64,000 bases of DNA, taken from positions 744,001 to 808,000 of the forward strand of contig NC_005043.1 in the NCBI RefSeq assembly GCF_000007205.1. Reading direction: 5' to 3'. The position numbers and the translations under genes are program-made. Origin of the DNA: Chlamydia pneumoniae TW-183. GTDB taxonomy: Bacteria > Chlamydiota > Chlamydiia > Chlamydiales > Chlamydiaceae. Of the stretch, positions 1 to 8,895 are shown one piece after another. Below the pieces are notes generated by a model, which saw nothing but the letters and a program-made list of their open reading frames with translations, was not told the DNA's origin and did no database searches. Numbering within the stretch: position 1 is the first letter of the stretch; each line of letters opens with the position of its first letter.

Positions 1-3000
1 GGGTACCGCAACCTTTGTATTTTAACCTCCCTAGCATTTACTGAGGGTTTCTATTACTTTCCTCGGATAGACAAGGATCTTTTGAGACAGTACTCTGAAG
101 GCTTAATCTGTTTATCTGGTTGTTTATCTAGTTCTGTTTCAGATGCTGCCTTAAAATCTCCGGAAGCTCTGCTTCTTGAATTGCAATGGTTTCAAGACCT
201 ATTCAAAGATGATTATTTCACAGAAGTACAACTACACAAGATGTCCGAAGAGAGCATTGCAGGCTTTAAAGAGGAATGGTTAAAGCAAGAATATTACTCT
301 CTCATTGAAAAACAGATCAAAGTCAATACTGCAGTGTTAGAAGCAAGTAAGCGCTTAGGCATTCCTACTGTAGCTACGAATGACATCCATTACATCAATG
401 CAAACGATTGGCAAGCTCATGAAATCCTGTTGAATGTCCAATCTGGGGAGACTGTGCGGATTGCGAAACAGAATACTCATATCCCCAATCCTAAACGAAA
501 GGTCTATCGCAGTCGCGAGTACTATTTTAAATCCCCTGCGCAAATGGCAGAGTTATTTAAAGATATTCCTGAGGTCATTTCCAACACATTAGAAGTTGCC
601 AAACGGTGTGATTTTACTTTTGATTTTTCCAAGAAACACTACCCTATCTATGTCCCTGAATCTTTAAAAACCTTAAACAGCTACACGGAGGAAGACCGTT
701 ATCAAGCTTCTGCAGTCTTCTTAAAACAGCTAGCTGAAGAAGCTTTGCCTAAGAAATACTCTTCTGAAGTTCTTGCTCATATTGCTAAGAAATTTCCACA
801 TCGGGACCCTATCGATATTGTCAAAGAAAGGATGGACATGGAGATGGCCATCATCATTCCTAAAGGAATGTGTGACTATCTTTTGATTGTTTGGGACATT
901 ATTCATTGGGCCAAAGCAAATGGCATTCCTGTAGGCCCTGGAAGAGGTTCAGGAGCTGGATCCGTATTACTATTTTTGTTAGGGATCACAGAAATCGAGC
1001 CCATACGATTTGATTTATTCTTTGAGAGATTTATCAATCCTGAGCGTTTGTCTTACCCAGATATTGACATCGATATTTGCATGGCAGGACGTGAACGTGT
1101 CATTAATTATGCAATTGAGCGTCATGGCAAAGATAATGTAGCTCAAATCATTACTTTTGGAACTATGAAAGCCAAAATGGCTGTCAAAGATGTGGGAAGA
1201 ACTTTAGACATGGCCTTATCTAAAGTGAACCACATTGCGAAACATATTCCAGATTTAAATACTACGTTGTCTAAAGCTTTAGAAACAGATCCTGACCTAC
1301 ATCAGCTCTATATTAACGATGCCGAATCTGCACAAGTGATTGATATGGCGCTTTGCTTAGAAGGCTCCATACGGAATACAGGGGTTCATGCTGCTGGTGT
1401 GATTATCTGTGGAGACCAGCTGACCAATCACATTCCGATTTGTATTTCTAAAGACTCCACAATGATTACAACACAATACTCTATGAAACCCGTGGAGAGT
1501 GTTGGAATGCTTAAAGTCGACTTATTAGGGCTCAAGACTTTAACCAGTATCAATATTGCAATGTCTGCAATTGAAAAGAAAACAGGACAATCGCTAGCTA
1601 TGGCGACACTGCCTTTGGATGATGCCACCACATTTTCTCTTTTACATCAGGGAAAGACTATGGGGATATTTCAAATGGAATCCAAGGGGATGCAAGAATT
1701 AGCAAAAAACCTACGCCCTGACCTCTTTGAGGAAATCATTGCTATGGGTGCTTTATACCGCCCAGGCCCTATGGATATGATTCCTTCTTTTATTAACCGC
1801 AAGCATGGCAAAGAAATTATAGAATACGACCATCCCCTTATGGAATCCATTCTTAAGGAAACCTATGGAATTATGGTCTACCAAGAGCAAGTCATGCAGA
1901 TTGCTGGTGCATTAGCTAGTTATTCTCTTGGAGAAGGTGATGTATTACGACGTGCCATGGGGAAGAAAGACTTCCAACAGATGGAGCAGGAGCGCGAAAA
2001 GTTCTGTAAACGCGCCTGCAATAACGGCATAGATCCTGAGTTAGCGACTGTCATCTTTGATAAGATGGAAAAATTTGCTGCCTACGGCTTTAACAAATCT
2101 CATGCTGCTGCCTATGGCTTGATTACTTATACAACGGCGTATCTCAAAGCAAATTATCCTAAAGAGTGGCTTGCGGCCTTACTTACCTGTGATTCTGACG
2201 ATATTGAGAAGATAGGAAAACTGATTCGAGAAGCTCAGAGTATGGGCATTCCGATTCTTCCTCCTCATATCAATGTCTCTAGCAATCACTTTGTAGCTAC
2301 TGATGAAGGCATACGCTTTGCGATGGGAGCTATTAAAGGGATTGGGCGTGGTTTAATTGAGAGCATTGTAGAAGAGAGAGATCATCATGGTCCTTATGAG
2401 AGCATCCGCGACTTTATCCAGAGGTCTGATTTAAAAAAAGTTTCGAAAAAAAGTATAGAAAGTTTAATCGATGCGGGTTGTTTTGATTGCTTTGATTCTA
2501 ACCGAGATTTGCTGTTAGCCTCTGTAGAGCCCCTCTATGAAGCTATTGCCAAAGACAAGAAAGAGGCTGCATCTGGTGTGATGACGTTCTTTACTTTAGG
2601 AGCTATGGATCGAAAAAATGAAGTCCCCATTTGTCTTCCTAAAGACATTCCGACTCGCTCTAAGAAAGAACTTTTAAAAAAAGAAAAAGAGCTCTTAGGG
2701 ATTTACCTTACAGAGCACCCTATGGATACCGTGCGAGATCATCTTTCTCGTCTTTCTGTAGTTCTTGCTGGAGAATTTGAAAATCTCCCGCATGGTTCTG
2801 TAGTCCGCACCGTGTTTATTATTGATAAAGTAACGACTAAAATTTCATCAAAAGCGCAAAAGAAGTTTGCTGTCCTTCGTGTTAGTGATGGCATCGATTC
2901 TTATGAACTGCCGATCTGGCCAGATATGTATGAAGAACAACAAGAACTTCTAGAAGAAGATCGTCTTATCTATGCTATTCTTGTTTTAGATAAGCGCAGT

Positions 3001-3432
3001 GATTCTCTACGTATTTCTTGTCGCTGGATGAAAGATCTTTCTATTGTTAATGAAAACATCATTTATGAGTGTGATCAAGCTTTTGATAGAATAAAAAATC
3101 AGGTGCAAAAAATGTCATTTACAATGTCAACCTCTGGCAAAGAAACTAAAGCTAAAGGGAATAAGCCTAATGAGAATGGGCATACACAAGCTTTAGCTCC
3201 TGTGACTCTATCTTTAGATCTCAATGAACTCCGTCATAGTCATCTATGTATCTTAAAGAAGATTGTGCAAAAGCACCCTGGCTCACGGACATTAGTTTTA
3301 GTTTTTACTCAAGATAACGAAAGAGTTGCCTCGATGTCTCCTGACGACGCGTATTTCGTTTGTGAAGATATTGAAGAACTCCGTCAAGAACTTGTGACTG
3401 CAGACCTTCCTGTGCGTGTAATTACTGTTTGA
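1..3432 (+). CDS. dnaE: DNA polymerase III alpha subunit, 5'-truncated by window edge
   Basis: Catalytic subunit of the replicative polymerase. The frame is open from base 1, so about 1143 residues are visible and roughly the first hundred, including the start of the PHP domain, lie outside the window. The first residues (GYRNLCIL) match the conserved PHP region. The palm has PDIDIDIC (about 1060-1080) holding catalytic aspartates, preceded by GPGRGSGAGS. Helix-hairpin-helix and OB-fold regions follow, and a lysine-rich linker separates the C-terminal tail. The stop TGA is at 3430-3432. Family assignment is certain; the true start cannot be seen. Confidence 0.97.
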   Translation, partial: GYRNLCILTSLAFTEGFYYFPRIDKDLLRQYSEGLICLSGCLSSSVSDAALKSPEALLLELQWFQDLFKDDYFTEVQLHKMSEESIAGFKEEWLKQEYYSLIEKQIKVNTAVLEASKRLGIPTVATNDIHYINANDWQAHEILLNVQSGETVRIAKQNTHIPNPKRKVYRSREYYFKSPAQMAELFKDIPEVISNTLEVAKRCDFTFDFSKKHYPIYVPESLKTLNSYTEEDRYQASAVFLKQLAEEALPKKYSSEVLAHIAKKFPHRDPIDIVKERMDMEMAIIIPKGMCDYLLIVWDIIHWAKANGIPVGPGRGSGAGSVLLFLLGITEIEPIRFDLFFERFINPERLSYPDIDIDICMAGRERVINYAIERHGKDNVAQIITFGTMKAKMAVKDVGRTLDMALSKVNHIAKHIPDLNTTLSKALETDPDLHQLYINDAESAQVIDMALCLEGSIRNTGVHAAGVIICGDQLTNHIPICISKDSTMITTQYSMKPVESVGMLKVDLLGLKTLTSINIAMSAIEKKTGQSLAMATLPLDDATTFSLLHQGKTMGIFQMESKGMQELAKNLRPDLFEEIIAMGALYRPGPMDMIPSFINRKHGKEIIEYDHPLMESILKETYGIMVYQEQVMQIAGALASYSLGEGDVLRRAMGKKDFQQMEQEREKFCKRACNNGIDPELATVIFDKMEKFAAYGFNKSHAAAYGLITYTTAYLKANYPKEWLAALLTCDSDDIEKIGKLIREAQSMGIPILPPHINVSSNHFVATDEGIRFAMGAIKGIGRGLIESIVEERDHHGPYESIRDFIQRSDLKKVSKKSIESLIDAGCFDCFDSNRDLLLASVEPLYEAIAKDKKEAASGVMTFFTLGAMDRKNEVPICLPKDIPTRSKKELLKKEKELLGIYLTEHPMDTVRDHLSRLSVVLAGEFENLPHGSVVRTVFIIDKVTTKISSKAQKKFAVLRVSDGIDSYELPIWPDMYEEQQELLEEDRLIYAILVLDKRSDSLRISCRWMKDLSIVNENIIYECDQAFDRIKNQVQKMSFTMSTSGKETKAKGNKPNENGHTQALAPVTLSLDLNELRHSHLCILKKIVQKHPGSRTLVLVFTQDNERVASMSPDDAYFVCEDIEELRQELVTADLPVRVITV

Positions 3433-3495
3433 GATTTTCTAGACGCTAGGTTGCATGCTTGAAGTTCTCAAAGACATGAGGGCATGCCTATCTAT

Positions 3496-4380
3496 CTATA
3501 GATCTTGAAAAGATTTTCCCGTGACTGCGTTGATGTATTCAACACGGACACTATTATCTGCAGAAACTAGGGAGATCTTATAGACAGGTACATAGACCAT
3601 CGAGCTACGTACAATTAAAAAATTATCTCCAAAGATCATCTTCACTAAATGACGCACACGATCTTCGGAATACTGCGCAGGGAACACGGCTGCGTGACGT
3701 GGTTTTTGCAACCACACAGGATTGTTATTGAGTGTTGTTGTACACCCTCGGATAGGCTGGAACTGTTGGAAGTGCGTTCCTATTTGATTCCCGGAGGCAA
3801 AGATCAGTTTTTTCTTCTGACATTCCTTAATTACTCGCTCTGCACGGATATTCTTTAGGGCTAAGGCTTGGGCTAAGGATTCCCGGGATGTGGTTCCCCC
3901 TAAGGTAGCTAGCGTTTGTATCACCCGCATATCTTGCTTACCAGCGTGCAAAAGGAGGCACTCTCGAAATCCCTTAGAGCATGTCCAAGTCCCTGTATGC
4001 AATACCATCTCACCATTAACTAAGCTCCAAAGGATTTCTCCCTCTTGGCTGATAATATGCTTTTTGACAGGTTCTTCTTTAGAGAAGCGTACGTGCATAA
4101 GGGTATGTGGGATGAAGGCGAGCTCTACAAAAGACTTGCCATCACGATATTCTGGGAACAATGCCAACGCCTGTTCTGGAGAGACGTGACGTTCAAAAAC
4201 TTGTAACTCTTCAAATCCTGAGATTTTTCGTACAAAGCGGCAGCTCTTAGAAAATACTTCTGAGCTATGGTCAGCAGCAAGCCGCATAATTTTTTGTGCA
4301 CAAGGAACTCGATCCCACAAAAAAACACCACAAAAAAGAGAAGCAACAAAAGCAGCAAAATATAGAATTAACTTCTTCAT
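3496..4380 (-). CDS. Predicted exported chlamydial protein of unknown function
   Basis: The 294-residue product starts MKKLILYFAAFVASLFCGVFL, a signal peptide or N-terminal membrane anchor. I chose the ATG at 4380 over a start 27 bases upstream because AAGG lies at proper spacing before it and the hydrophobic segment then begins at residue 4. The rest is mixed alpha/beta with no motif I recognise. The last 50 residues (VYVPVYKISLV...VEYINAVTGK) resemble a PepSY-like beta segment, a weak impression only. It is convergent with dnaE and divergent from the lipoprotein operon. In C. trachomatis the gene after dnaE is likewise annotated as a predicted outer membrane protein. Confidence 0.8.
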   Translation of the reverse strand: MKKLILYFAAFVASLFCGVFLWDRVPCAQKIMRLAADHSSEVFSKSCRFVRKISGFEELQVFERHVSPEQALALFPEYRDGKSFVELAFIPHTLMHVRFSKEEPVKKHIISQEGEILWSLVNGEMVLHTGTWTCSKGFRECLLLHAGKQDMRVIQTLATLGGTTSRESLAQALALKNIRAERVIKECQKKKLIFASGNQIGTHFQQFQPIRGCTTTLNNNPVWLQKPRHAAVFPAQYSEDRVRHLVKMIFGDNFLIVRSSMVYVPVYKISLVSADNSVRVEYINAVTGKSFQDL

Positions 4381-4468
4381 AAAGTACCTTTTTTGTATTT
4401 TACACAATAAAGAAATGTTTTATCAAATAAAAAAATAACAAGTTATAAATAAAACAAAAACAAGGCAT

Positions 4469-4498
4469 TTGACAAATTCTGTTTTTCTTTTTTATGAT
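4469..4498 (+). promoter_or_regulatory. Sigma66-type promoter for the lipoprotein-rsbW operon
   Basis: A perfect -35 box TTGACA at 4469-4474 and a -10 box TATGAT at 4493-4498 (5 of 6 matches) are separated by an 18-base, T-rich spacer. AT-rich spacers are typical of chlamydial promoters. Transcription would start near 4505, about 25 bases before the ATG at 4531. This is one of the best consensus promoters in the window. Confidence 0.65.
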
Positions 4499-4530
4499 GG
4501 CGTTTTGTTGTTGTAAGCCCCCGTCTAATT

Positions 4531-5487
4531 ATGAAATTTCTATTATACGTTCCACTTCTTCTTGTTCTCGTATCTACGGGGTGCGATGCAAAACCTGTTT
4601 CTTTTGAGCCCTTTTCAGGAAAGCTTTCCACCCAGCGTTTTGAGCCTCAGCACTCTGCTGAAGAATATTTTTCTCAGGGACAGGAATTCTTAAAAAAAGG
4701 AAATTTCAGAAAAGCTTTACTATGCTTTGGAATCATTACGCATCACTTCCCTAGGGACATCTTGCGTAATCAAGCACAGTATCTTATAGGAGTCTGTTAC
4801 TTCACGCAGGATCACCCAGATTTAGCAGACAAGGCATTTGCATCTTACTTACAACTTCCTGATGCGGAGTACTCTGAAGAGTTGTTCCAGATGAAATATG
4901 CGATTGCTCAAAGATTTGCTCAAGGGAAGCGTAAACGGATTTGTCGATTAGAGGGCTTCCCAAAACTAATGAATGCTGATGAAGATGCGCTACGCATTTA
5001 TGACGAGATTCTAACAGCGTTTCCTAGTAAAGACTTAGGAGCTCAGGCCCTCTATAGTAAAGCTGCGTTACTTATTGTAAAAAACGATCTTACAGAAGCC
5101 ACCAAAACCTTAAAAAAACTCACGTTACAATTTCCTCTACATATTTTATCTTCAGAGGCCTTTGTACGTTTATCGGAAATCTATTTACAGCAAGCTAAGA
5201 AAGAGCCTCACAATCTTCAATATCTTCATTTTGCAAAGCTTAATGAAGAGGCAATGAAAAAGCAGCATCCTAACCATCCTCTGAATGAGGTTGTTTCTGC
5301 TAATGTTGGAGCTATGCGGGAACATTATGCTCGAGGTTTGTATGCCACAGGTCGTTTCTATGAGAAGAAGAAAAAAGCCGAGGCTGCGAATATCTATTAC
5401 CGCACTGCGATTACAAACTACCCAGACACTTTATTAGTGGCTAAATGTCAAAAGCGTCTAGATAGAATATCTAAGCATACTTCCTAA
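4531..5487 (+). CDS. TPR lipoprotein, BamD/YfiO-like
   Basis: The 318-residue product has a lipoprotein signal peptide with lipobox STGC (Cys18). The mature part holds tetratricopeptide-like repeats, beginning AEEYFSQGQEFLKKGNFRKA, with a second set around residues 155-215 and a third near the C-terminus. This layout, and phrases such as YLIGVCYFTQDHPDLA, match BamD, the outer-membrane lipoprotein of the beta-barrel assembly machine. BamD is usually about 245 residues, so this one is long. It is followed 13 bases later by an LptE-like lipoprotein and then rsbW, probably one transcript from the promoter at 4469. The BamD role is inferred; a generic TPR lipoprotein is the alternative. Confidence 0.8.
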   Translation: MKFLLYVPLLLVLVSTGCDAKPVSFEPFSGKLSTQRFEPQHSAEEYFSQGQEFLKKGNFRKALLCFGIITHHFPRDILRNQAQYLIGVCYFTQDHPDLADKAFASYLQLPDAEYSEELFQMKYAIAQRFAQGKRKRICRLEGFPKLMNADEDALRIYDEILTAFPSKDLGAQALYSKAALLIVKNDLTEATKTLKKLTLQFPLHILSSEAFVRLSEIYLQQAKKEPHNLQYLHFAKLNEEAMKKQHPNHPLNEVVSANVGAMREHYARGLYATGRFYEKKKKAEAANIYYRTAITNYPDTLLVAKCQKRLDRISKHTS

Positions 5488-5500
5488 GATAGAAATCAAT

Positions 5501-6100
5501 ATGAGATTGTTTTCTTTAGGCACGATTTATCTTTTTTTTTCTCTAGCACTTTCGTCATGCTGTGGTTACTCTATTTTAAACAGCCCGTATCACTTATCGT
5601 CTTTAGGTAAGTCTTTATTACAGGAAAGAATTTTCATTGCTCCCATAAAAGAAGATCCTCATGGTCAGCTCTGCTCAGCTCTAACTTATGAGCTTAGTAA
5701 GCGTTCTTTTGCTATCTCTGGAAGGAGTTCTTGCGCAGGCTATACTCTTAAAGTAGAGCTTCTGAATGGTATTGACAAGAATATAGGTTTTACGTATGCC
5801 CCAAATAAACTCGGAGATAAGACTCACAGGCATTTTATAGTCTCTAATGAAGGCAGACTATCACTATCTGCAAAAGTACAGCTTATCAATAATGACACTC
5901 AAGAAGTCCTTATAGACCAATGTGTTGCTCGAGAGTCTGTAGACTTTGACTTTGAGCCTGACTTAGGAACAGCAAACGCTCATGAATTTGCTTTAGGCCA
6001 ATTTGAAATGCATAGTGAAGCCATAAAAAGTGCTCGCCGTATACTATCTATACGCCTAGCCGAGACGATTGCTCAACAGGTATACTATGACCTTTTTTGA
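5501..6100 (+). CDS. LptE-like LPS-assembly lipoprotein
   Basis: The 199-residue product has a signal peptide ending LSSC (Cys20), followed directly by CGY. The CGY after the lipobox and the sequence RIFIAPIKEDPHGQLCSALTYEL (core near residues 44-66) follow the LptE family pattern. The end (IRLAETIAQQVYYDL) also fits, as LptE proteins finish with an amphipathic helix. LptE plugs the LptD translocon that inserts lipooligosaccharide into the outer membrane. The gene sits between a BamD-like lipoprotein and rsbW and overlaps rsbW by 14 bases, implying translational coupling. Family membership is inferred from pattern and length. Confidence 0.65.
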   Translation: MRLFSLGTIYLFFSLALSSCCGYSILNSPYHLSSLGKSLLQERIFIAPIKEDPHGQLCSALTYELSKRSFAISGRSSCAGYTLKVELLNGIDKNIGFTYAPNKLGDKTHRHFIVSNEGRLSLSAKVQLINNDTQEVLIDQCVARESVDFDFEPDLGTANAHEFALGQFEMHSEAIKSARRILSIRLAETIAQQVYYDLF

Positions 6101-6521
6101 AGGAGAAACCGTTTTTCCTGCAGTACTTAGTGAACTTCATAGCATGTTGGACTTAATCAAACGTGCAGGAAAACAATCTAAGTGCCCCCAAGAGAAGTTG
6201 TTAAAGCTCGAGCTTGCTTGTGAGGAGCTTCTCGTCAATATCATTTCTTATGCTTATCAGGGCGAAAATTCTCCAGGAACGATTGCGATTTCTTGCATCT
6301 CCCATAGAGGAGACTTAGAAGTTGTGATTAAAGACCATGGACCTTCTTTCAATCCTCTTGCTGTTTCAATCAACATTCAGGAAGATCTTCCCTTAGAACA
6401 GCGTAAACTCGGGGGCTTAGGGATTTTTCTGGCTAAAAGTTCTGTGGACGAGTTTCTTTATGCTCGTGAAGATCATTGCAATATTGTGCATTTAAAAATG
6501 CTCAATGGCCAACATTCCTAA
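6087..6521 (+). CDS. rsbW: RsbW-type anti-sigma factor / serine kinase
   Basis: A 144-residue GHKL-fold ATPase. The N box is EELLVNIISYAY (about residues 47-58), the G1 box DHGPSFNP and the G2 box GGLGIFLAKSSVDE. RsbW proteins hold a sigma factor inactive and phosphorylate an RsbV antagonist; chlamydiae carry a partner-switching set of this kind. I chose the ATG at 6087, preceded by CAGG six bases upstream; the longer in-frame TTG at 6069 has no such site. The start lies inside the lptE-like gene, so the two are probably coupled. Confidence 0.9.
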   Translation: MTFFEGETVFPAVLSELHSMLDLIKRAGKQSKCPQEKLLKLELACEELLVNIISYAYQGENSPGTIAISCISHRGDLEVVIKDHGPSFNPLAVSINIQEDLPLEQRKLGGLGIFLAKSSVDEFLYAREDHCNIVHLKMLNGQHS

Positions 6522-6523
6522 AC

Positions 6524-6952
6524 CTAGTGATCGTTATTAAAGCGGAAAGAACGCAGAGCATTTTCAGTATCTTTAATATCCTTAAGATATAACTGCAGGG
6601 CTTCGAGAATCAGCGACGACTGATTGTATTGTCCAGAGGCTTCGAAAGCCATTTCTGGTTCATAGTTTCCTTCTCCTTGGGAAACCGCAATATATCCCCG
6701 AGTGACTGCCTGTCCTTGAACAAGCTCAGGAACGAGCCAAATAGCAAAATCAGCGTTAAATAATGTGAGTTTATCTTTAGATTCTGCAATAATAAAATCG
6801 TTGTCAGACTGGCTACAGAGAAAGTCAGTGTTAGCATCAGTGCAATGAGGATAAGAGAGTATTTCTGCAATATTTAAGTATCCTTCGGGGAAGGACGTCC
6901 CTGTATTGAGTATTGACTGATGATAGAACTCCTCGAAAAAATCTAAACTCAT
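6524..6952 (-). CDS. Conserved chlamydial hypothetical protein
   Basis: A 142-residue acidic, soluble protein (MSLDFFEEF...RSFRFNNDH) with no signal peptide, membrane segment or family I recognise. The ATG at 6952 is preceded by AGAGG at 9 bases. Its stop is 3 bases from the convergent rsbW stop, leaving no room for a separate terminator. Local order (rsbW, this gene, dacF) matches C. trachomatis as I recall it, which supports a real gene. Confidence 0.8.
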   Translation of the reverse strand: MSLDFFEEFYHQSILNTGTSFPEGYLNIAEILSYPHCTDANTDFLCSQSDNDFIIAESKDKLTLFNADFAIWLVPELVQGQAVTRGYIAVSQGEGNYEPEMAFEASGQYNQSSLILEALQLYLKDIKDTENALRSFRFNNDH

Positions 6953-7062
6953 AGTATATTTCCTCTGATTTATGGTAATTCTTTATTTTCAGAGCCGTCA
7001 AGTCCTTTCTATTCTGTTGAATTTCCTAATAACGTAAGTAATAAACAATCAAAAGTCCGCAT

Positions 7063-8373
7063 ATGAAAAGACCTTTTTTTACCTATCTATGCATCATCTT
7101 CTACGGATCTTGTGCATCGTTATCTTTACATGCAGGACTCTCTTTCCCAGAAGTACGTGGAGCTACGGCTGCTGTTGTCCATGCCGACTCTGGGAAGGTA
7201 TTCTATGATAAAGACATAGATGCTGTAATCTATCCTGCCAGCATGACGAAAATCGCAACTGCCCTCTTTATCCTAAAGCACTATCCCACAGTCCTCGATA
7301 CTCTCATCAAAGTCAAACAAGATGCGATCGCTTCCATCACTCCGCAAGCAAAAAAACAATCAGGATATCGTAGTCCTCCCCACTGGTTAGAAACTGATGG
7401 ATCTACAATACAGCTCCATCTTCGAGAAGAGCTTTTAGGGTGGGACCTGTTCCACGCCTTACTGGTCTGTTCTGCTAATGATGCTGCGAATGTCTTAGCT
7501 ATGGCATGTTGCGGATCTGTAGAGAAGTTTATGGATAAGCTGAACTTCTTCTTAAAAGAAGAAATCGGCTGCACTCATACCCATTTTAATAATCCCCATG
7601 GGTTACATCATCCGAATCACTATACTACAACCCGTGATCTTATTAGCATCATGCGTTGCGCTCTGAAAGAACCTCCATTTCGAGGGGTCATCTCCACGAC
7701 AAGCTATAAAATAGGGGCTACAAACCTGCATGGCGAACGGATCCTATCCCCAACAAACAAATTGCTTCTTCCTGGGTCTACCTACCACTATCCCCCAGCT
7801 TTAGGAGGGAAAACAGGGACCACCAAGACTGCAGGGAAAAATCTAATTATGGCTGCTGAAAAAAATAACCGCCTCTTGGTAACGATCGCAACGGGCTATT
7901 CGGGTCCTGTGAGTGATCTCTACCAAGATGTCATTGCTCTATGTGAAACGGTATTTAACGAGCCGCTATTAAGAAAAGAGCTCGTCCCCCCCTCCGACTG
8001 TCTCCAATTAGAAATAGCGAATCTTGGGAAGCTTTCTTGCCCTCTTCCTGAGGGACTCTACTATGACTTCTATGCCTCCGAAGATCGCGAACCTCTTTCT
8101 GTATCTTTTATTGCACATGCGGACGCCTTCCCTATTGAACAAGGAGATCTTCTTGGTCATTGGGTTTTTTATGACGATGAAGGCAAGAAAATTTCTTCCC
8201 AGCCTTTCTATGCCCCTTGTCGTTTTGAGCGCACTATCAAGCCTTGGAAACTCTATATGAAACGTGTCTTCACATCGTATAGAACCTATATGTCTATAAC
8301 CATGCTGCTCATGTATTTTCGCATCCGCAAGCACCGCAAGTATAAAAATTTAAAACACTATTCTAAAATCTAA
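7063..8373 (+). CDS. dacF: D-alanyl-D-alanine carboxypeptidase, PBP5/6 family
   Basis: Trims the terminal D-Ala from peptidoglycan stem peptides in the periplasm. The 436-residue protein has an N-terminal signal peptide (hydrophobic to about residue 24). All three penicillin-binding motifs are present: SMTK with Ser60/Lys63, SAN at 137-139, and KTG at 250-252. The C-terminal beta domain contains a hydrophobic stretch and ends in a basic tail (RIRKHRKYKNLKHYSK), possibly a membrane anchor. It is relevant to the reduced chlamydial peptidoglycan used at division. No strong ribosome site precedes the ATG. Confidence 0.95.
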   Translation: MKRPFFTYLCIIFYGSCASLSLHAGLSFPEVRGATAAVVHADSGKVFYDKDIDAVIYPASMTKIATALFILKHYPTVLDTLIKVKQDAIASITPQAKKQSGYRSPPHWLETDGSTIQLHLREELLGWDLFHALLVCSANDAANVLAMACCGSVEKFMDKLNFFLKEEIGCTHTHFNNPHGLHHPNHYTTTRDLISIMRCALKEPPFRGVISTTSYKIGATNLHGERILSPTNKLLLPGSTYHYPPALGGKTGTTKTAGKNLIMAAEKNNRLLVTIATGYSGPVSDLYQDVIALCETVFNEPLLRKELVPPSDCLQLEIANLGKLSCPLPEGLYYDFYASEDREPLSVSFIAHADAFPIEQGDLLGHWVFYDDEGKKISSQPFYAPCRFERTIKPWKLYMKRVFTSYRTYMSITMLLMYFRIRKHRKYKNLKHYSKI

Positions 8374-8407
8374 CTTTTTCTTTTAATTTATAAAAAACCA
8401 AAGGTTT

Positions 8408-8788
8408 ATGTAAGATTTGCGCTTTTCAATCCAACAAGAATCCCTTGTGCGCACATTACTTTGCTGTTTACTTGTCTTCACTTGTACTTCTTCAAGTTAT
8501 GCTCAGATATCCTTTCCTAAAAAGGATTCTCTCCTCTCTTTTTTATTGTCTTGGAACTCTTAGGGAAAATCTACAGAAGGAAAAGCATACCACTGTTTCC
8601 TTAAGCAAGTGTCTATTGCCTTAAACCGAGAAGAAGTTTGGGATAATCCCCGTCACTTAATGTTTATCTTAATGCAATTCCAACAATTTTCAGGGGAACA
8701 GGATCGTTTTGGAAGTTTCTTAGAAGCAACCATCCGTGATCGGGTCTCTTTTTTAGTCTTACAAGAAAAGATTGCCACTTTAAAGTAG
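8408..8788 (+). pseudogene. Decayed gene for a small exported protein, interrupted by in-frame stop(s)
   Basis: One frame reads through this whole interval except for stops. From ATG 8408 (AAAGG just upstream) the second codon is TAA. From TTG 8417 it gives LRFSIQQESLVRTLL..., a signal-peptide-like stretch ending SSSYA, then TAG at 8561-8563. The same frame then runs 74 codons (GKSTEGKAYHCFLKQVSIAL...) to TAG at 8786. The downstream part has a normal, well-mixed amino-acid composition. It sits between dacF and the methyltransferase gene, where C. trachomatis has a small hypothetical gene as I recall. I read it as a nonsense-mutated remnant, not two genes. Confidence 0.6.
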
Positions 8789-8895
8789 CAGTTTAAAACT
8801 CTGCATACCAAAGATAGAGCTTCTTATCGTTACTTTAGGGAACGGTAATGTTTGATTTCTTTTGAAAGATTCGGGCGCTCTACAGCGCCTCTATT

